Notes: a model not told the origin generated them from the letters alone. A DNA stretch of 64,000 bases from Boesenbergia rotunda (GCA_024364735.1 JAGFNQ010002597.1:186001-250000); one strand, 5' to 3'; counted from the stretch's first letter, positions 12,912 to 24,364 are shown. Made by a program: numbers and translations.

Positions 12912-13909
12912 CTAACCATCTCCATAAGAATCCTATTCCTTTCCTCCGCCACACAGTTCTGCTGGGGTGGACCAGGTGCGAACGATTGGGAATGAATCTA
13001 AACCTCTGATAAGTAATTCCTAAACTCTCCCAAGAGGTACTCGTCACCACGATCAGATCGTAGTGTCTTGATAGTTTTACCTTGATGCTTCTCCACATCA
13101 GCCTTGAATTCTTTGAACCTGTCAAAGCATTCAGACTTACGGTGCATCAAGTAAATGTTTCCATACCTTGAATAATCATCTATAAAAGAGACAAAATATT
13201 CAAAGCCACCTTTAGCTTGGTTAGACATAGGACCACACAAATCAGAATGAACAAATTTCAACACATCTTTGGCTCTATACCCCTTGGCCTTGAAAGACCT
13301 TTTGGTCATTTTTCCTTCCAAGCATGATTCACATGTTGGCAAGTCTTCCAACACCAATGTACTCAAAGGTCCATCGTCTATCAACCTTTGAATTCTACTA
13401 AGGTTAATATGACCTAGTCTTAGATGCCAAAGATACGTTTGGTTCATTTTTGAAGGTTCTTTTCTCTTGTTTTGATTAGACGATGAGTTATTGATTTCTA
13501 TTTGCATCGTGGGAGTTTTTGGTTCAAGAGTGTATAAATTGCCAACCAACGCACCTGAACAGATAATCTCTCTATTCCCTTTTATAACAACTCTGTCATT
13601 AAAAGAAATTAAATACTCATCCTTTATTAATTTAGAAACTGAAATAAAATTCTTTCTAAATGAAGGTACATAAAGGCAATTTCTTAAAACCAAACATTTA
13701 TTTTTCTCAAAAGATAAATAGACGTCTCCCACTGCAATAACCGCCACTTCCGTAGCATTGCCCATGTAGACAGTAATCTCACCCTCATGTCGTCGTCGGG
13801 TTTCCTGGAACCCCTACAATGAATTGCAGACATGATTAGTGGCTCCTGTATCTACACACCAGGTACCAATAGATAACACTGCTAAACATGTTTCAACAAC
13901 TAAGGCATA
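12912..13909 (-). pseudogene. antisense family A copia protease and integrase N-half (copy 2, middle part)
   Basis: Minus-strand translation gives a protease active site of the form WCVDTG near 13850-13865, the GAG-pre-integrase zinc-binding block (about 13300-13450, LGHI and CESCLEGK motifs) and the integrase core (HSDLCGP, IDDYSRY, LRSDRG). The longest open piece is 12998-13765. A stop lies within the region before 13765. The gag C-half and zinc knuckle present in the related copy at 21240-30580 are missing: the sequence jumps from gag to protease near 13909. Confidence 0.85.
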
Positions 13910-14237
13910 AGATTGCCAAGTAGACCGATTCTAGTTCCCTGAAATTGAGTATCATGTTATAAGCAGTAGCGAAAGCCTGATGCTGATGTTGCAATACATT
14001 TAACATGGAAGCTAAAATGTAATACCGCGCTATCTCATCTGCCTTTATCCACTCCCTATAACTCTCTTTCTCGTGTTCACTAGAATCATCTCTAGGCTTA
14101 GGGGAATAGACCTCAAAGAGTACAAATTTGTACTCCTCAGTAGTCAAGACAATGTCCATGTTCCATTTCCAATCTATGTAGTTGGGACCAGTAAGTATGT
14201 TTTCTTTTAAATTCAAAGCAAGTGGGTTGAAAGCCAT
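13910..14237 (-). pseudogene. antisense family A copia gag N-terminal fragment
   Basis: Minus-strand ATG at 14237 begins MAFNPLALN and runs about 100 residues with the copia gag motif GPNYIDWKWN and HQHQAFATAYN, matching the gag that starts at 20773. The frame leaves gag near 13909 by a deletion and then joins protease sequence, so no nucleocapsid part remains. Confidence 0.8.
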
Positions 14238-14890
14238 TTTGAAATATCCTAAGAATCACAATGATCAAAACTTTAGATTTTAAAAATTATTGATTCCTCA
14301 AACAATAAAATTTTAAAATTAACCAATACCTTAAAATATCGAGAATATCATATGCCACGATAGTGTGGACGTATATGAATTCTACATTTGTATGAGGAGG
14401 TTTTAACCATTAATTTTATTATCTTGTCAACCTAACTTTTTGACAAATAAAATTAATAGTTAGTTCCACTTCGACCCTACAAATAATAGCAGTGACTCTG
14501 ATGGGGAGGATACTATTATTTGCATCTATGTGTTTACCATTACATGATACTAAGACAATTATCTAGGATAATGTCCCTTCCAATGGGGAAGATTATATGC
14601 TCCTCAATAATTTTCTATAACCATGTCCGACTTAGTGATCCGCGAAACAAACTCATCCGATATGTAGGAAGGCACTCAGAGCCAACACGCAAGTTTGTTC
14701 GTATCACATGTCAAATTTGTAATAGAGGCCATGGAATTCTTAGAATCCCTCTCCCACTTAGTAATTCAGAATTGAGGAATTTTACCATGCAAGCACAACA
14801 AACATATCAACAAAAAGCAATAAATAAGAAAAATAAATTCCAACTATTATGGCCTTTTGTTCTTGAATATGCCTCCCGTCGTGTCGCCAC
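14238..14890 (-). mobile_element. antisense family A 5' leader fragment
   Basis: Non-coding. Its reverse complement matches the leader of the sense copy at about 18290-18784 plus 20604-20772, including the block around 14490-14520 that corresponds to 18670-18720. About 400 bp of the leader, the PBS and the 5' LTR are missing because a sense-strand LTR begins at 14891. It shows the uninterrupted leader and so proves where the solo LTR at 18785-20603 was inserted. Confidence 0.8.
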
Positions 14891-16036
14891 TATTAGGATG
14901 TATACTAAAAGCCTTGCTTTTGGTTAAAGTACATCTACATTTTAAAAGAGAATCACAAAATCACACGGTGTATATTTATATTAGTATGTGCACAAAATGT
15001 CTCATACTTTGCATTGTAGATAACATGGTGCGTGGTGACACACAGAAGATCATGTTATCAATTCCTTGCAGAAGTATAAGAAAGAGGCTCACAACTGAGA
15101 TGGAGTTGGACAAACCATCGGGATGGTTGTAGTGTAATTAAGTGTGGTTTGTCTTAACCATAGAATTACATTAGTGCACTTTGTGTGCATTGAGTAGGAC
15201 CAAAAGAGAGATCATCCAATTTTGTACTGACTTCATAAATTGGATTAGACCTCGGTTTAGATTATAGAGTACGATCTCTAAATCCTGAAATAATAACGGG
15301 CTCATGTATTTAATTATTATTACTTTGATTTACCAATGGGTGAGATCTTTTCTGTTAAATCGATAGGCCCGTTAAGTTGGGTAATAATTTTATCTACATG
15401 GTGTGTCATTGATTATTGATGGAATCCATGTCCTAGTTAGTCGGGATGATGATGCCCCCTTGATGGGCTCAAAAGGATCGTCATGTCAAATCTTGCAAGT
15501 GGACTATGGTCCGACATGATGAAAATGTTAAGTGGTACTAGTCAAGGATCAAGAGGATAATTAATTAAAATTGTCAGTAATTTAAATTAATTATCGGGCA
15601 TTCGATATCTTAAACACGGGGAGATGGATGACTCATAATAGGTGGAGCCCATATGAAAATATGGGGGTTGGTGAGGAAGTTGAATGGAGATCCTTTAGTG
15701 GAATGAATCTCCATTAATGGATCGGATTTGGATCCATTAGCGGGCCAAGATTCAACTCCTCCTCATGGTCCCTACCATAGCCCTATAAATACCCCATAGG
15801 AGTCATGATACGGAGGCTAATTAATTTTGAGAATTAATCCAATTAATCACAACCACCAAAATCCTAAACTTTCTCTCCCTCTCTATCTCTCCTAGGTCAC
15901 CGGCGCAAGGGAGAAGGAGTTGTTTTCTCCTTCTTCTCCTCCCCATCTCCTCCACAGGTCCTTGGTCGACGTTCACAGGGAAAAGGAGAGGCTCTGCTCT
16001 TCCTTTGGTGATCGGCGGCGGCTAGAAGGTGGAGGA
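14891..16036 (+). mobile_element. truncated family A LTR (5' part)
   Basis: Begins TATTAGGATGTATAC (first dinucleotide TA in place of TG) and is collinear with the other family A LTRs through the TATA box at 15784-15791 and the CT-rich leader, then stops at 16036 where another family A LTR starts. It was therefore interrupted by the next insertion; the remaining 3' part is not in the window. Open frame 14857-15132 is LTR sequence without a domain. Confidence 0.8.
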
Positions 16037-17887
16037 TGTTAGATGTGTATACTAAAAGACTTGCTTCTTTTATATATAAAATCATCTATATATTTTGAAA
16101 AGAGAATCATAACAACACTAGATGCTTGTTTATATTAGCACATGCATAAAAGTCCTTTACTTTGCATTGTAGATAACATGGTGTGTAGTGTCACACGAAA
16201 GATCATGTTATCAGGCCTTTGCTTAGTATAAGTTGAGGCTCACAGCCGAGATGGAATTGGACAAACCATCGGGATGGTTGTAGTATAATTAGATATGGTT
16301 GGTCTTGACCATAGAATTACACTAGTGTACTTTGTGTGCATTGAGTAGGACCAAAACCAGAGATCATCCAATTTGTACTGACTTGATAATTGGATTGAAT
16401 CTCGGATCTAGTATGGAGTACAATCCCTAAATCCCGATATAATAATGGGCACATATAATTAATTATTATTTCTTTGATTTATCAATGGGTGAGATTTATT
16501 CTGTTAAATCAATAGGCCCGATAAGTTCAGAAATAATATTAATTATATGGTGTACCATTGATTATTGATGGAATCCGTGTCCTGGTGAGTCGGGATGATA
16601 ATGCCCCCTTGATGAGCTCAAAAGGTTTATCATGTTAAACCCTACAGGTGGATTCGATTCGACATGATGAGAAGGTTGAATGGTACTAGTCAAGGAGCTA
16701 GAAGTCGATTAATTAAAATTGTCAGTAATTTAAATTAATCAATGAGCATTCAATATCTTAAACATGGGGGGATGGATGACTCATAATATGTGGAGCCCAT
16801 ATGAAAATATGGGGGTTGATGAGGAAGTTCAATTAAGATCCTTTAGTGGAATGGATCTTAATTAATGGATTGGTTTTAGATCCATTAGCAGGCCAAGATC
16901 CAACTCCTCCTCTTGGTCCCTACCTTAGCCCTATATAAACCCCATGGGATCAAGAAACCAAGGCCAATTAATCCAACTCAAGTTTTTCTTTCCTCTCTTC
17001 CCTTTCTCTCTCCTAGGTCTCTGCAAAGAGAAGGGTTGAGCACCTTCTCTTTTCTTCTTCCCTCAACCTCACCGTGAGCCATCATCACTAGACAAAGGGA
17101 GGAGTATCTTCTCCCTTTTTTGGTGTGTGTCAGCGAGGGAAGAAGCACCGACGGCCGTAAGGAGGCGGCGCAAAGGCTTGCGGCGGCGGTGCCACAAGGT
17201 TGGAGGAGAGGGAGGTTTCGGCTGGTGTTGGGTGTGAATGGAAACTTTTTCTTCCTTTCATCTTCTTCTTCATTGCCCTCTCGAGGACTGCTGTCGGCCG
17301 GCGGGGCTGTGGTGGCTGGTTTTGGCCGGCGGCACAAGGGAGAGGGAGCAAAGGCTTGCGGCGGGTAAACCCTAAGAGCTAGGGTTTCTTGTTTCACCTA
17401 GGTCAAGAAGAAGAGCTCTTTTGGAGTGCCTTCGTGATCTCGGTTCTCGGTAGCTTGTCACCCACACGACGTCCGGGAGGGAAGGGTGATAAGGTAGAAG
17501 GCTACGAGGTAAACAGAAGGTATAAATCTTTTCCTTAAGTTCCTATTGTTCTTTTGGTACCTTATTGTTTTGCTTCATCATTTTATGTGGATTAGTTAAT
17601 TATTTTGATCATGTATCATGTTTAATAATTAATTAATTGGACCCCGACCATAAACACAAGAACCAACGATCCACTCGTCGTCTCTTCTGTGATCGTTCGG
17701 TTAGAAGAATTACAAGGCACGATCTTTATGATTGGCCAAGTTGTAATTCGTACCAAACGATACGATGACGAGATGGTCGTTGGGATACGGGTCTCCATTC
17801 GGATTAATTTTTAATTCATAGACATAGAGAGGTCTCTCAAGGACGACCAAGTCTTCGCTAGGGAAACCCGCCAAGCCATACCCATCA
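16037..17887 (+). mobile_element. 5' LTR of family A copia copy 3
   Basis: Runs from TGTTAGATGTGTATAC to CCCATCA (1851 bp), then a 2-bp gap and the PBS at 17890. TATA box TATATAAA at 16932-16939. It is inserted in an older family A LTR; the 5 bp to its left are GAGGA. Its own 3' LTR is not in the window. Open frames at 16978-17397 are LTR leader sequence on both strands and carry no domain. Confidence 0.88.
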
Positions 17888-17889
17888 AT

Positions 17890-17901
17890 TGGTATCAGAG
17901 C
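17890..17901 (+). other. primer-binding site, family A copy 3
   Basis: TGGTATCAGAGC, complementary to the 3' end of plant initiator methionine tRNA, two bases after the LTR end. The same 12 bases serve the elements at 23071, 33090 and, on the minus strand, 50089-50100 and 60336-60347. Confidence 0.92.
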
Positions 17902-18784
17902 TGAGATTTCCGGTTTTGTGTGTTTAGGATTGGTTAATTTTTGCACTTTTTCATATATTTAATTTTTCTGGATGATATATGAATGTGCGTAGGCTAACTT
18001 TGTATTGCAGGCATTAGATTCCAACTTATCATGCCCAAATAATTGATGTATGTGATGGTTGTGCTATTTTTGTAAATTAATTAAATCCTCGGGGTTGACG
18101 AGGCTAGGTAGTATTTAATTTTTGTAATTAAATACGACACGTGTTTAGCCGAGTCTTTTGTTTACATTTGATCTAGATTTTATGTACACTCCTTCATGGA
18201 GTATAGGATCAATGATGTAAATGATTAGCTAATCATCTCAGCTCAGAGATCCCTCAAGGTAGCTTGTGCATAAGGATGGGAGGAGCGGACGAGGTGAAGA
18301 CACGACTGGAGGCGCATTGGAGACCAAGGCCATGAAAAGTTGGAAAGCTAAGATTTTCTTTTTCATTATGTTGGTTATGTGCTTGTAGTGTGCGTGCTTG
18401 TTAAAATTCCTCATAATCAATAACTAAGTTGGAGAGGGACCCTAAGGGTCCCGTGGCCTCCATTACAATCTGATAAGTGATGCGAACAAGTCTACGCGTC
18501 GGCTCTGAGTGCCTTCCTTCCCATCAGATGGGCTTGTTGTGTGGATCATTGGGTCGGAAAAGACTATAGAAAATTATTGAAAAGCATGTGTACTTCTCCA
18601 TCGGAAGGCGCATAATCGGAAATACTTTTCTTAGTGTTGTGTAATGGTAAACACTTAGATGCGAATAACAGTATCCTCCCCATCGGAGTCACTGCTATTA
18701 TTTTGCAGGGCCGAAGTGAACCAACTATTAATCATACTTGTCAAAAACTTAGGTTGACAAGATAGTAAGATTAATGGGTAAAAC
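17902..18784 (+). mobile_element. family A 5' leader, part 1
   Basis: Non-coding leader between PBS and gag, interrupted after 18784 by a solo LTR. It holds a perfect 9-bp stem with a 7-nt loop at 18111-18135 (GTATTTAAT / ATTAAATAC) and a 5-bp stem CCTCG / CGAGG just upstream. The 18238-18420 reverse frame is chance. The leader resumes at 20604. Confidence 0.8.
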
Positions 18785-20603
18785 TATTAGTAGGAGCCCT
18801 AGGGCCAATTATGTGATGATTGACTAGGGACTTTTTGTATCATATTCTATCATTATTGAAGGCATGATTATTATACTTACTGTATTTTTGTGCAAGATAA
18901 CTAAGTATAATAATGTCCTTGTGTAGTAGGTTCTTATCTATATTATATCGATTGGTTGAATCGATAGTTAGATAATGTAGAGAACACTACACTAAATTAT
19001 TCCTAGTCAAGCATTAATATTCAGGGACAATATTAATGCATGGAGACTAGCATGTAGGTCAATTGATGACTTGAGCTCACAAGTCATGGATATGTGATAT
19101 CAAATTGACACATGAGTATACATTAGAGAATGTGTACTAAATTGACCCGCCATGAGAAAGTTTCATAGATTGTCATATGAGTGTCATAAACTTTCTCATG
19201 TGACTATTAGTATGAATAGTCCTTAGACCTGAAGTCACTACGGTTCCCTACATAAGGAGTTATGTACTTTAGTATCGTCAAACGTCACCCGTAACAGGGT
19301 GGACTATAAAGGTGATCACTGGGTATGTAATGAATTATGCGGAGGGATATGAGTGATGTAGATGGGATCTATCCCTCCCATATGACGGGAGTGATATCTG
19401 TGGACCCCTTGATCGAGTAGGACTACTGAAACGTATGACCATGCTCAAATGAGTCAATATGAGATACTGAGCTCATTTGTTTGAGTGAGTCTACTCGGGG
19501 ATCAAGAAACAATAGATTGATTGAGGATGACATGGTCTATGCATCATTGGTCAATCTAGATATCAAGGATAGAAGGACAAGGTCATACATTATCAGAGTC
19601 ACGGAGGTTTCGTCGGATCTCGACTTTTCTTGTTATTTGGGTAGCAATGATGCATTACTAGATGCCGCTCATTGCTTATGTGTCTATGGTGTTTAGGCGC
19701 ATTACCAACGTCACGAGAACCTATTGGGTCACACACTAGGGACATGATGCTTCAGGAAATTTGAGTGGGAGCCCGAGTTGGGAACTCGGGAAGTCTGATC
19801 TAAGCCTGAGTTGGGAACTCGGGAGATCTGAGTCCGAGTTAGGAACTCGGGAGATATAAGTCGAGAGCTCGGCATTCGGCACACTGAGTTAGGAGCTCGG
19901 CAGACTGAGTCAGGAGCTCGGCACTCGACAGACTGGGTTGGGAGCTCGGCAGACTGGGTCGGAGCTCGGCAGACTGGGTTGGGAGCTCGACACTCAGGAG
20001 ACTTGGTCGGGAGAGCTAGTCGGAAGCCCGAGAGGCCCGGTCGGAATTGCATGGGGAAATTCATTAAAGTGTCTAATGAAGGAAAGTGAAAGGTCTCTCA
20101 TCATTGGATGAAGAGAAGGTGAAGAGTCATATGGAAAGATATGCTCTTTATTGACTTTAATGAAGGGAAGTCAAAGAGACAAAAGACTCTTCATATTCAT
20201 GGGATGAATATAAATGTTGGTCTAGTCATTTTGAATGATAAGTGATTTGTCATTCCCTTCTTCCCTTCCTCTCTTCTTCCTCTTCTCCTTCTTGGCCGAA
20301 ACCCTATTGTAGGTTTCTTGGTGTTCTACGAGCTACCTCAAGTTGCTAGCACAACTAAGGTAGTTCTTCCCGAAGTTGAGAGATGCGTCCGTGTGGATAC
20401 GAATAGAGGCACGGACGCTTGAACGTGCGAGAGATCCGACGCATCTCGGAGGAGCGCGATAAGCGAAGGGCACGCTATAAAGGTATACACTATAGATAGA
20501 TCTATTAGATAGATGAACTTCGTACGAGTTTTCTTTCGCATGGATCGCTCAAGGGTTCTTATTTCCGCTGCGTTTTATGTTTTGGTGCCAGGAGAACCCA
20601 ACA
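18785..20603 (+). mobile_element. solo LTR of a family B-related copia ('B2') in the family A leader
   Basis: Related over its length to the family B LTRs (21308-23069): shared start wording (GGAGCCCTAGGG against GAGAGCCCTAGAG), the segment around 19010-19500, and the end region 20330-20603 (GCTAGCACA, then CCCAACA). It is flanked by AAAAC at 18780-18784 and AAAAT at 20604-20608, a duplication with one mismatch. The antisense leader at about 14380-14420 shows the empty site. The first dinucleotide has decayed to TA. With no internal region and strong divergence from family B it is an old solo LTR of a sister family. The central part holds a GC-rich tandem array (19770-20040). Confidence 0.85.
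19770..20040 (+). repeat. tandem array of GAGCTCGG / GAACTCGG units in the B2 LTR
   Basis: About a dozen irregular copies of a 20-27 bp unit of the form GAGTTGGGAACTCGGGAGA, shifting to GGTTGGGAGCTCGGCAGACT. This array is absent from the family B LTRs at 21308 and 28534. The reverse frame 19729-20064 reads through it as a repetitive peptide and is an artefact. Confidence 0.85.
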
Positions 20604-20772
20604 AAAATCTCCTCTTACGAATGTGGAAGTTCGAATACGTCCACACCATCGTGACATGCGAATTTCTCGATGTTTAGAGGTCTTGGTTGATTTCGACAAT
20701 TCATTGTTTTGAGGAATCAATTTATTTTCGAATTCTAAAGTAGTGATTGTTGTGATTCTCAGGATTTTCAAA
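20604..20772 (+). mobile_element. family A 5' leader, part 2
   Basis: Continues the leader broken at 18784 and ends at the gag ATG at 20773. Its inverse counterpart is 14238-14400. Confidence 0.75.
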
Positions 20773-21302
20773 ATGACCTTTAACTCACTAGAGACCATAC
20801 TTAAGGAAAATAAGCCTACTGGCCCAAACTATATAGACTGGAAAAGAAACTTGGACATTGTCCTCACTGCCAAAAACTACAAATATGTGCTTTTTGTGGA
20901 ATGTCCCGAAAGGCCTACTGAGAACTCTAGTGAAGAGCTGAGGGTGCGCTTTAAGAAGTGGGTCAAGGCAGATGAGATGGCGCGGTGCTACATTCTGGCA
21001 TCTATGTCGAATGTTTTACAACATCAGCATCAGGCCATGCCCACTGCTTATGCAATGATGCTAAACCTCAAGGAGCTCTTCGGGCACCAGGGTCGGGCCG
21101 CTAGGCAGGTTGCAATGAAAAACCTGAAGACGACTACTATGGTCGAAGGGACACCTGTTAGGGATCATTTCCTGAAAATGATGGCTCACCTCAATGAGAT
21201 TGAGGTACTGGGAGCACAAATAGACGGGGAAACCTAGGTCGATATTATACTCCAGTCTCTGACTAGGAGTTTTGAGGAGTTCCGGCTCAACTATAATATG
21301 GA
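20773..21302 (+). pseudogene. family A copia gag, N-terminal part (copy 3)
   Basis: ATG at 20773 begins MTFNSLETILK, followed by the copia gag pattern GPNYIDWKRNLDIVL, a central HQHQAMPTAY motif and the helical region VEGTPVRDHFLKMM. A TAG stop at 21235-21237 interrupts it, at a place where glutamine (CAG) would be expected; coding similarity continues in the same frame to the family B insertion at 21308. Joining across that insertion keeps the reading frame (DKHEYMLGEL), showing that the insertion split an otherwise collinear gag. Confidence 0.88.
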
Positions 21303-21307
21303 CAAGC

Positions 21308-23069
21308 TGTTGGTGAGAGCCCTAGAGCCGATCATGTAATGATTGTATGGACTAATTTGTATCATATTCCTATGTATAAATAAAGGCATGTTTTATGGTT
21401 ATTATACTTACGTGTATTTGTGCCAATTAGCTAAGTATAATAATGTCCTTGAGTAGAAGGTTCTTATCTATATCAATCGATTGGTTGAATCGATAGTGAG
21501 ATGATATGGAGAACACTACTCTAAATTATTCCTAGTCGAGTATTAACATTCAGGGACAATGTTAATACGTAGAGACTAGCATGTAGGTCAACATGATGAC
21601 TTGATCTCATAAGTCATGGATATAGAGATATCAAGTTGACACATGGGTATGCATTAGAGAATGTATATTGAATGACCCGCCATGAGAAAGTATCATGGAT
21701 CGTTATATGAGTGTCATATACTTTCTCATGTGGCTATTAGTATGACTATTAGTCCTTGGACCTGAAGTCACCATGGATTCCTACATAAGGAGTTGCGTAC
21801 TTTGGCTTCGTCAAACGTCACCCGTAAATGGGTGGACTATAAAGGCGATTACTGGGTATGTAACAAATTATGGAGAGGGATGTGAGTGATGTAGATGGGA
21901 TCTATCCCTCCTATATGACGGGAGCGATATCGTATTCTTGATAGAGTGAGACCACAAAGTGCATGGCCATGCCCAAGTGAGTCAATATGAGATATTGAGC
22001 TCACTTGATTAGTGTGAGTCTACTTGGAGTTCAAGATATAGATTGACTCGAGGATGACACGGTCTATGCCTCAATTGAGTCAATCTAGATATCAAGGATA
22101 GAGGGACATTATCATATATTGTGAGAGTCACAATTATTAGTCACAAGGTGATGTTGGATCTCAACATTCTTGTAACTTGGGTAGCAATGATGTGTTGCTA
22201 GATACCGCTCATTGCTTATGTTTCTAAGAGGTTTATTAGCATTGCCAACGTTACAAGAACCTATAGGGTCACACGCAAAGGACAAATAGATGGAGAAAAA
22301 TTGAAGTCAAGTTTGACTTGACTAAATATGGAAAGTCCATAAAAGGCAAGTTTGACTTGACCTAAATCCAAATCAAGTTTGACTTGACTTGGTTCCACTT
22401 CAAGTTAGACTTGACATGGGAGAAGAAATGGAGTCATGTTTGACTTGACTAAATATGGAAAGTCCATAAAAGGCAAGTTTGACTTGACCAAAAACCACCT
22501 CACCTTGAATTGACCAAGTGATGACTTGGCTTGGTTTTTGACTAAATGTGTATGCCACATCATTTCCAAAGTGGTAACCCCTCCCATTTGAATTTGAATT
22601 CAAATGGAGGAGGTTATGGCATGTTATGGCCGACCACTTAATGGCCATTAATGGCCATTAAGTGGCCGGCCACCAAGGGTGAACAAAAAGGGATTTTGGT
22701 TCCCTTTTTGTGTGTGGCTCTTCTTCTTCCTTTTGAGATTTTCTTTTTGAAGATCTTGCTCTACTTCTCCTCTTGTCGAAACCGAGAAGGTGCTAGCACA
22801 CCTAAGGTTTTGATCCATCTATTTTGTTCGCGTGGATACATATAGAGGAGTGTCTGCCTTGATACTCTACGAGATCCGGCGGCTTTTGGACAAGCGGGAA
22901 AGCGAAGGGCTACGCATCAAGGGTAATGGTTCTATCATGTAGATCTAATGTAGATTTAGTAGTGAAACTCGTACTCGTAATTTATTTTATGTTCGCACGG
23001 ATCCCGTGGCCGAACTTCTGGGGTTTCCGCAACGCAAAAAGCGGTTTTTGCGGCCTAGAATTTCCAACA
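21308..23069 (+). mobile_element. 5' LTR of the complete copia element
   Basis: 1762 bp, TGTTGGTGAG to TTCCAACA. It holds a 127-bp tandem repeat rich in TTGAC (22306-22492), a 24-bp inverted repeat around AATTTGAATT, and a 44-bp near-palindrome at 22628-22671 with one mismatch. Open frames at 22400-23236 lie in the LTR and carry no domain. The transcription start cannot be fixed from sequence; TATAAATA at about 21395 lies too close to the 5' end to be the likely promoter. Confidence 0.95.
22306..22492 (+). repeat. 127-bp tandem repeat with W-box cluster in the LTR
   Basis: One full and one partial copy of a 127-bp unit (starts 22306 and 22433). Each unit contains several copies of GTCAAGTTTGACTTGAC, an inverted repeat with GTCAAG / CTTGAC arms. 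From 22306 to about 22540 the W-box core TTGAC occurs 13 times on the plus strand. The 3' LTR has the same array at 29531-29717; the solo LTR at 57067-58929 has one more unit. Confidence 0.9.
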
Positions 23070-23070
23070 G

Positions 23071-23082
23071 TGGTATCAGAGC
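23071..23082 (+). other. primer-binding site of the complete copia element
   Basis: TGGTATCAGAGC one base after the LTR end, complementary to the 3' end of initiator methionine tRNA. Confidence 0.93.
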
Positions 23083-24204
23083 CACGTGCGAACCTTGTAC
23101 GAGTTTAGATTTGTTTTTTTTTTGTATTAGATACAAAATTTCCAGACAAAGAATATTCTGTGATTTTTCGAAATTTATAGTATTTATGGGTATTTTTCTC
23201 ATAAAGTCGAAGCAACAAGTGTTCGGACACTTGTAGGCTTCACCGATCGAGAAAAACTTTCCGAAACGGAAAGATCTCGCTATAATTTTTCGGGACAGCG
23301 GCTTAAGTTGCTGTAAGGTGGTTTTGGGACACTCGCAAAATTCATTTCACGAGTAGGGGCGCTGCCCCTAACCCCGCGAGGGGCATTGTCCCGCAATCGT
23401 GCCCGAAAATCGTGTAGCGGGACCGTTACGGAAGGGTAACTCATAATATTGGAAAATTGTCGAAAAATTATAGAAATTTATTTAAAATACATAATTTGGA
23501 ATTATGTATGGATTTGTGATGATCATGGCCCAATAAAAACCCAATATGATTGGAATGTGTTGTAATTCATATTACGGTCTGCGTACCATTTTTGTGGTTG
23601 TGCGTGTTGTATAGTGTATGCGACCTGCGAGTCGGCTTCTTTATTTTATTTCTGTATTTTCTTATTTTGTAATGTCCAAAATGAAGACGATGGATGGTCC
23701 ATCCGAAGATGGAGTTATGAAGGGAGCCGACGACACGTGGCGGTCAAAGGAGAACCTTGGAGAAGCGAAACCCTAGGTTGACCGTCCGATCTTCTCATTG
23801 GCTTGAGAAGATCGTAGTAGGGCCATGATCCAATCACAAATTAAATTATTTTATTATTTGCTTGTATGTGATGCATGCTAGAGTAAAATAATTAGAGCCT
23901 TTATGTGTATATGATACACCCCTTCTCGATTAGATTAGATCTAATTTAAATCGACTCGTAAATGCCTACCAAGTTTTGATACCTATCACTACCTCGATCA
24001 TTTGTTGTTGTTGAATCTGCCAAAGCAGAGCAACACATTTAATCTTGGTAGGGTACGGAGGGACAATCTTGGTCCCGCCTATCACGGCTTGGGTGAGAAC
24101 AAACTCAATCAGATTGAGTGAAACTAGTTAACTCGGTCGGATCGAGTCTAACTATAGGCATATTCCAATCGTTGGAAAGGTAGGATAAAAATCGCATTTA
24201 TATT

Positions 24205-24242
24205 AAAACTTGGGCGATTTAGCCAAAGCTAACTCAAGTTTT
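24205..24242 (+). repeat. leader stem-loop 1
   Basis: Outer arms AAAACTTG (24205-24212) and CAAGTTTT (24235-24242) pair perfectly; an inner AGC / GCT stem closes a 4-nt CAAA loop. The core is repeated 118 bp downstream with different outer arms that also pair. Confidence 0.65.
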
Positions 24243-24318
24243 TATGTAAATGTAAATTTTAATCCTATAAACAAGAGTTGCATAGAGATGTAATCGGTAA
24301 ATTATTACCTACCGATCG

Positions 24319-24364
24319 TACTAAGTCTTGGGCGATTTAGCCAAAGCTAACTCAAGGCTTAGTA
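24319..24364 (+). repeat. leader stem-loop 2
   Basis: Outer arms TACTAAG (24319-24325) and CTTAGTA (24358-24364), then a T/G step, then CTTG / CAAG and the same AGC-CAAA-GCT tip as stem-loop 1. The 30-bp core is identical to 24209-24238. Confidence 0.65.

Noticed and set aside
9390..14890. Reading the antisense copia and the 7354-9389 LTR as one element
   Set aside because: The LTR is in the opposite orientation to the antisense pol and follows a sense polypurine tract, so they belong to different copies.
16978..17397. Overlapping frames on both strands in a CT-rich, GC-rich stretch
   Set aside because: It is the LTR leader of family A; equivalent sequence in the other LTRs is not conserved as protein.
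17890..17901. PBS sequences as fragments of a tRNA gene
   Set aside because: Only 12 bases match the tRNA 3' end and each stands directly beside an LTR end, as a primer-binding site does.
19729..20064. Reverse frame with repeated CRAPN-like peptide
   Set aside because: Reads through the GAGCTCGG array of a solo LTR.
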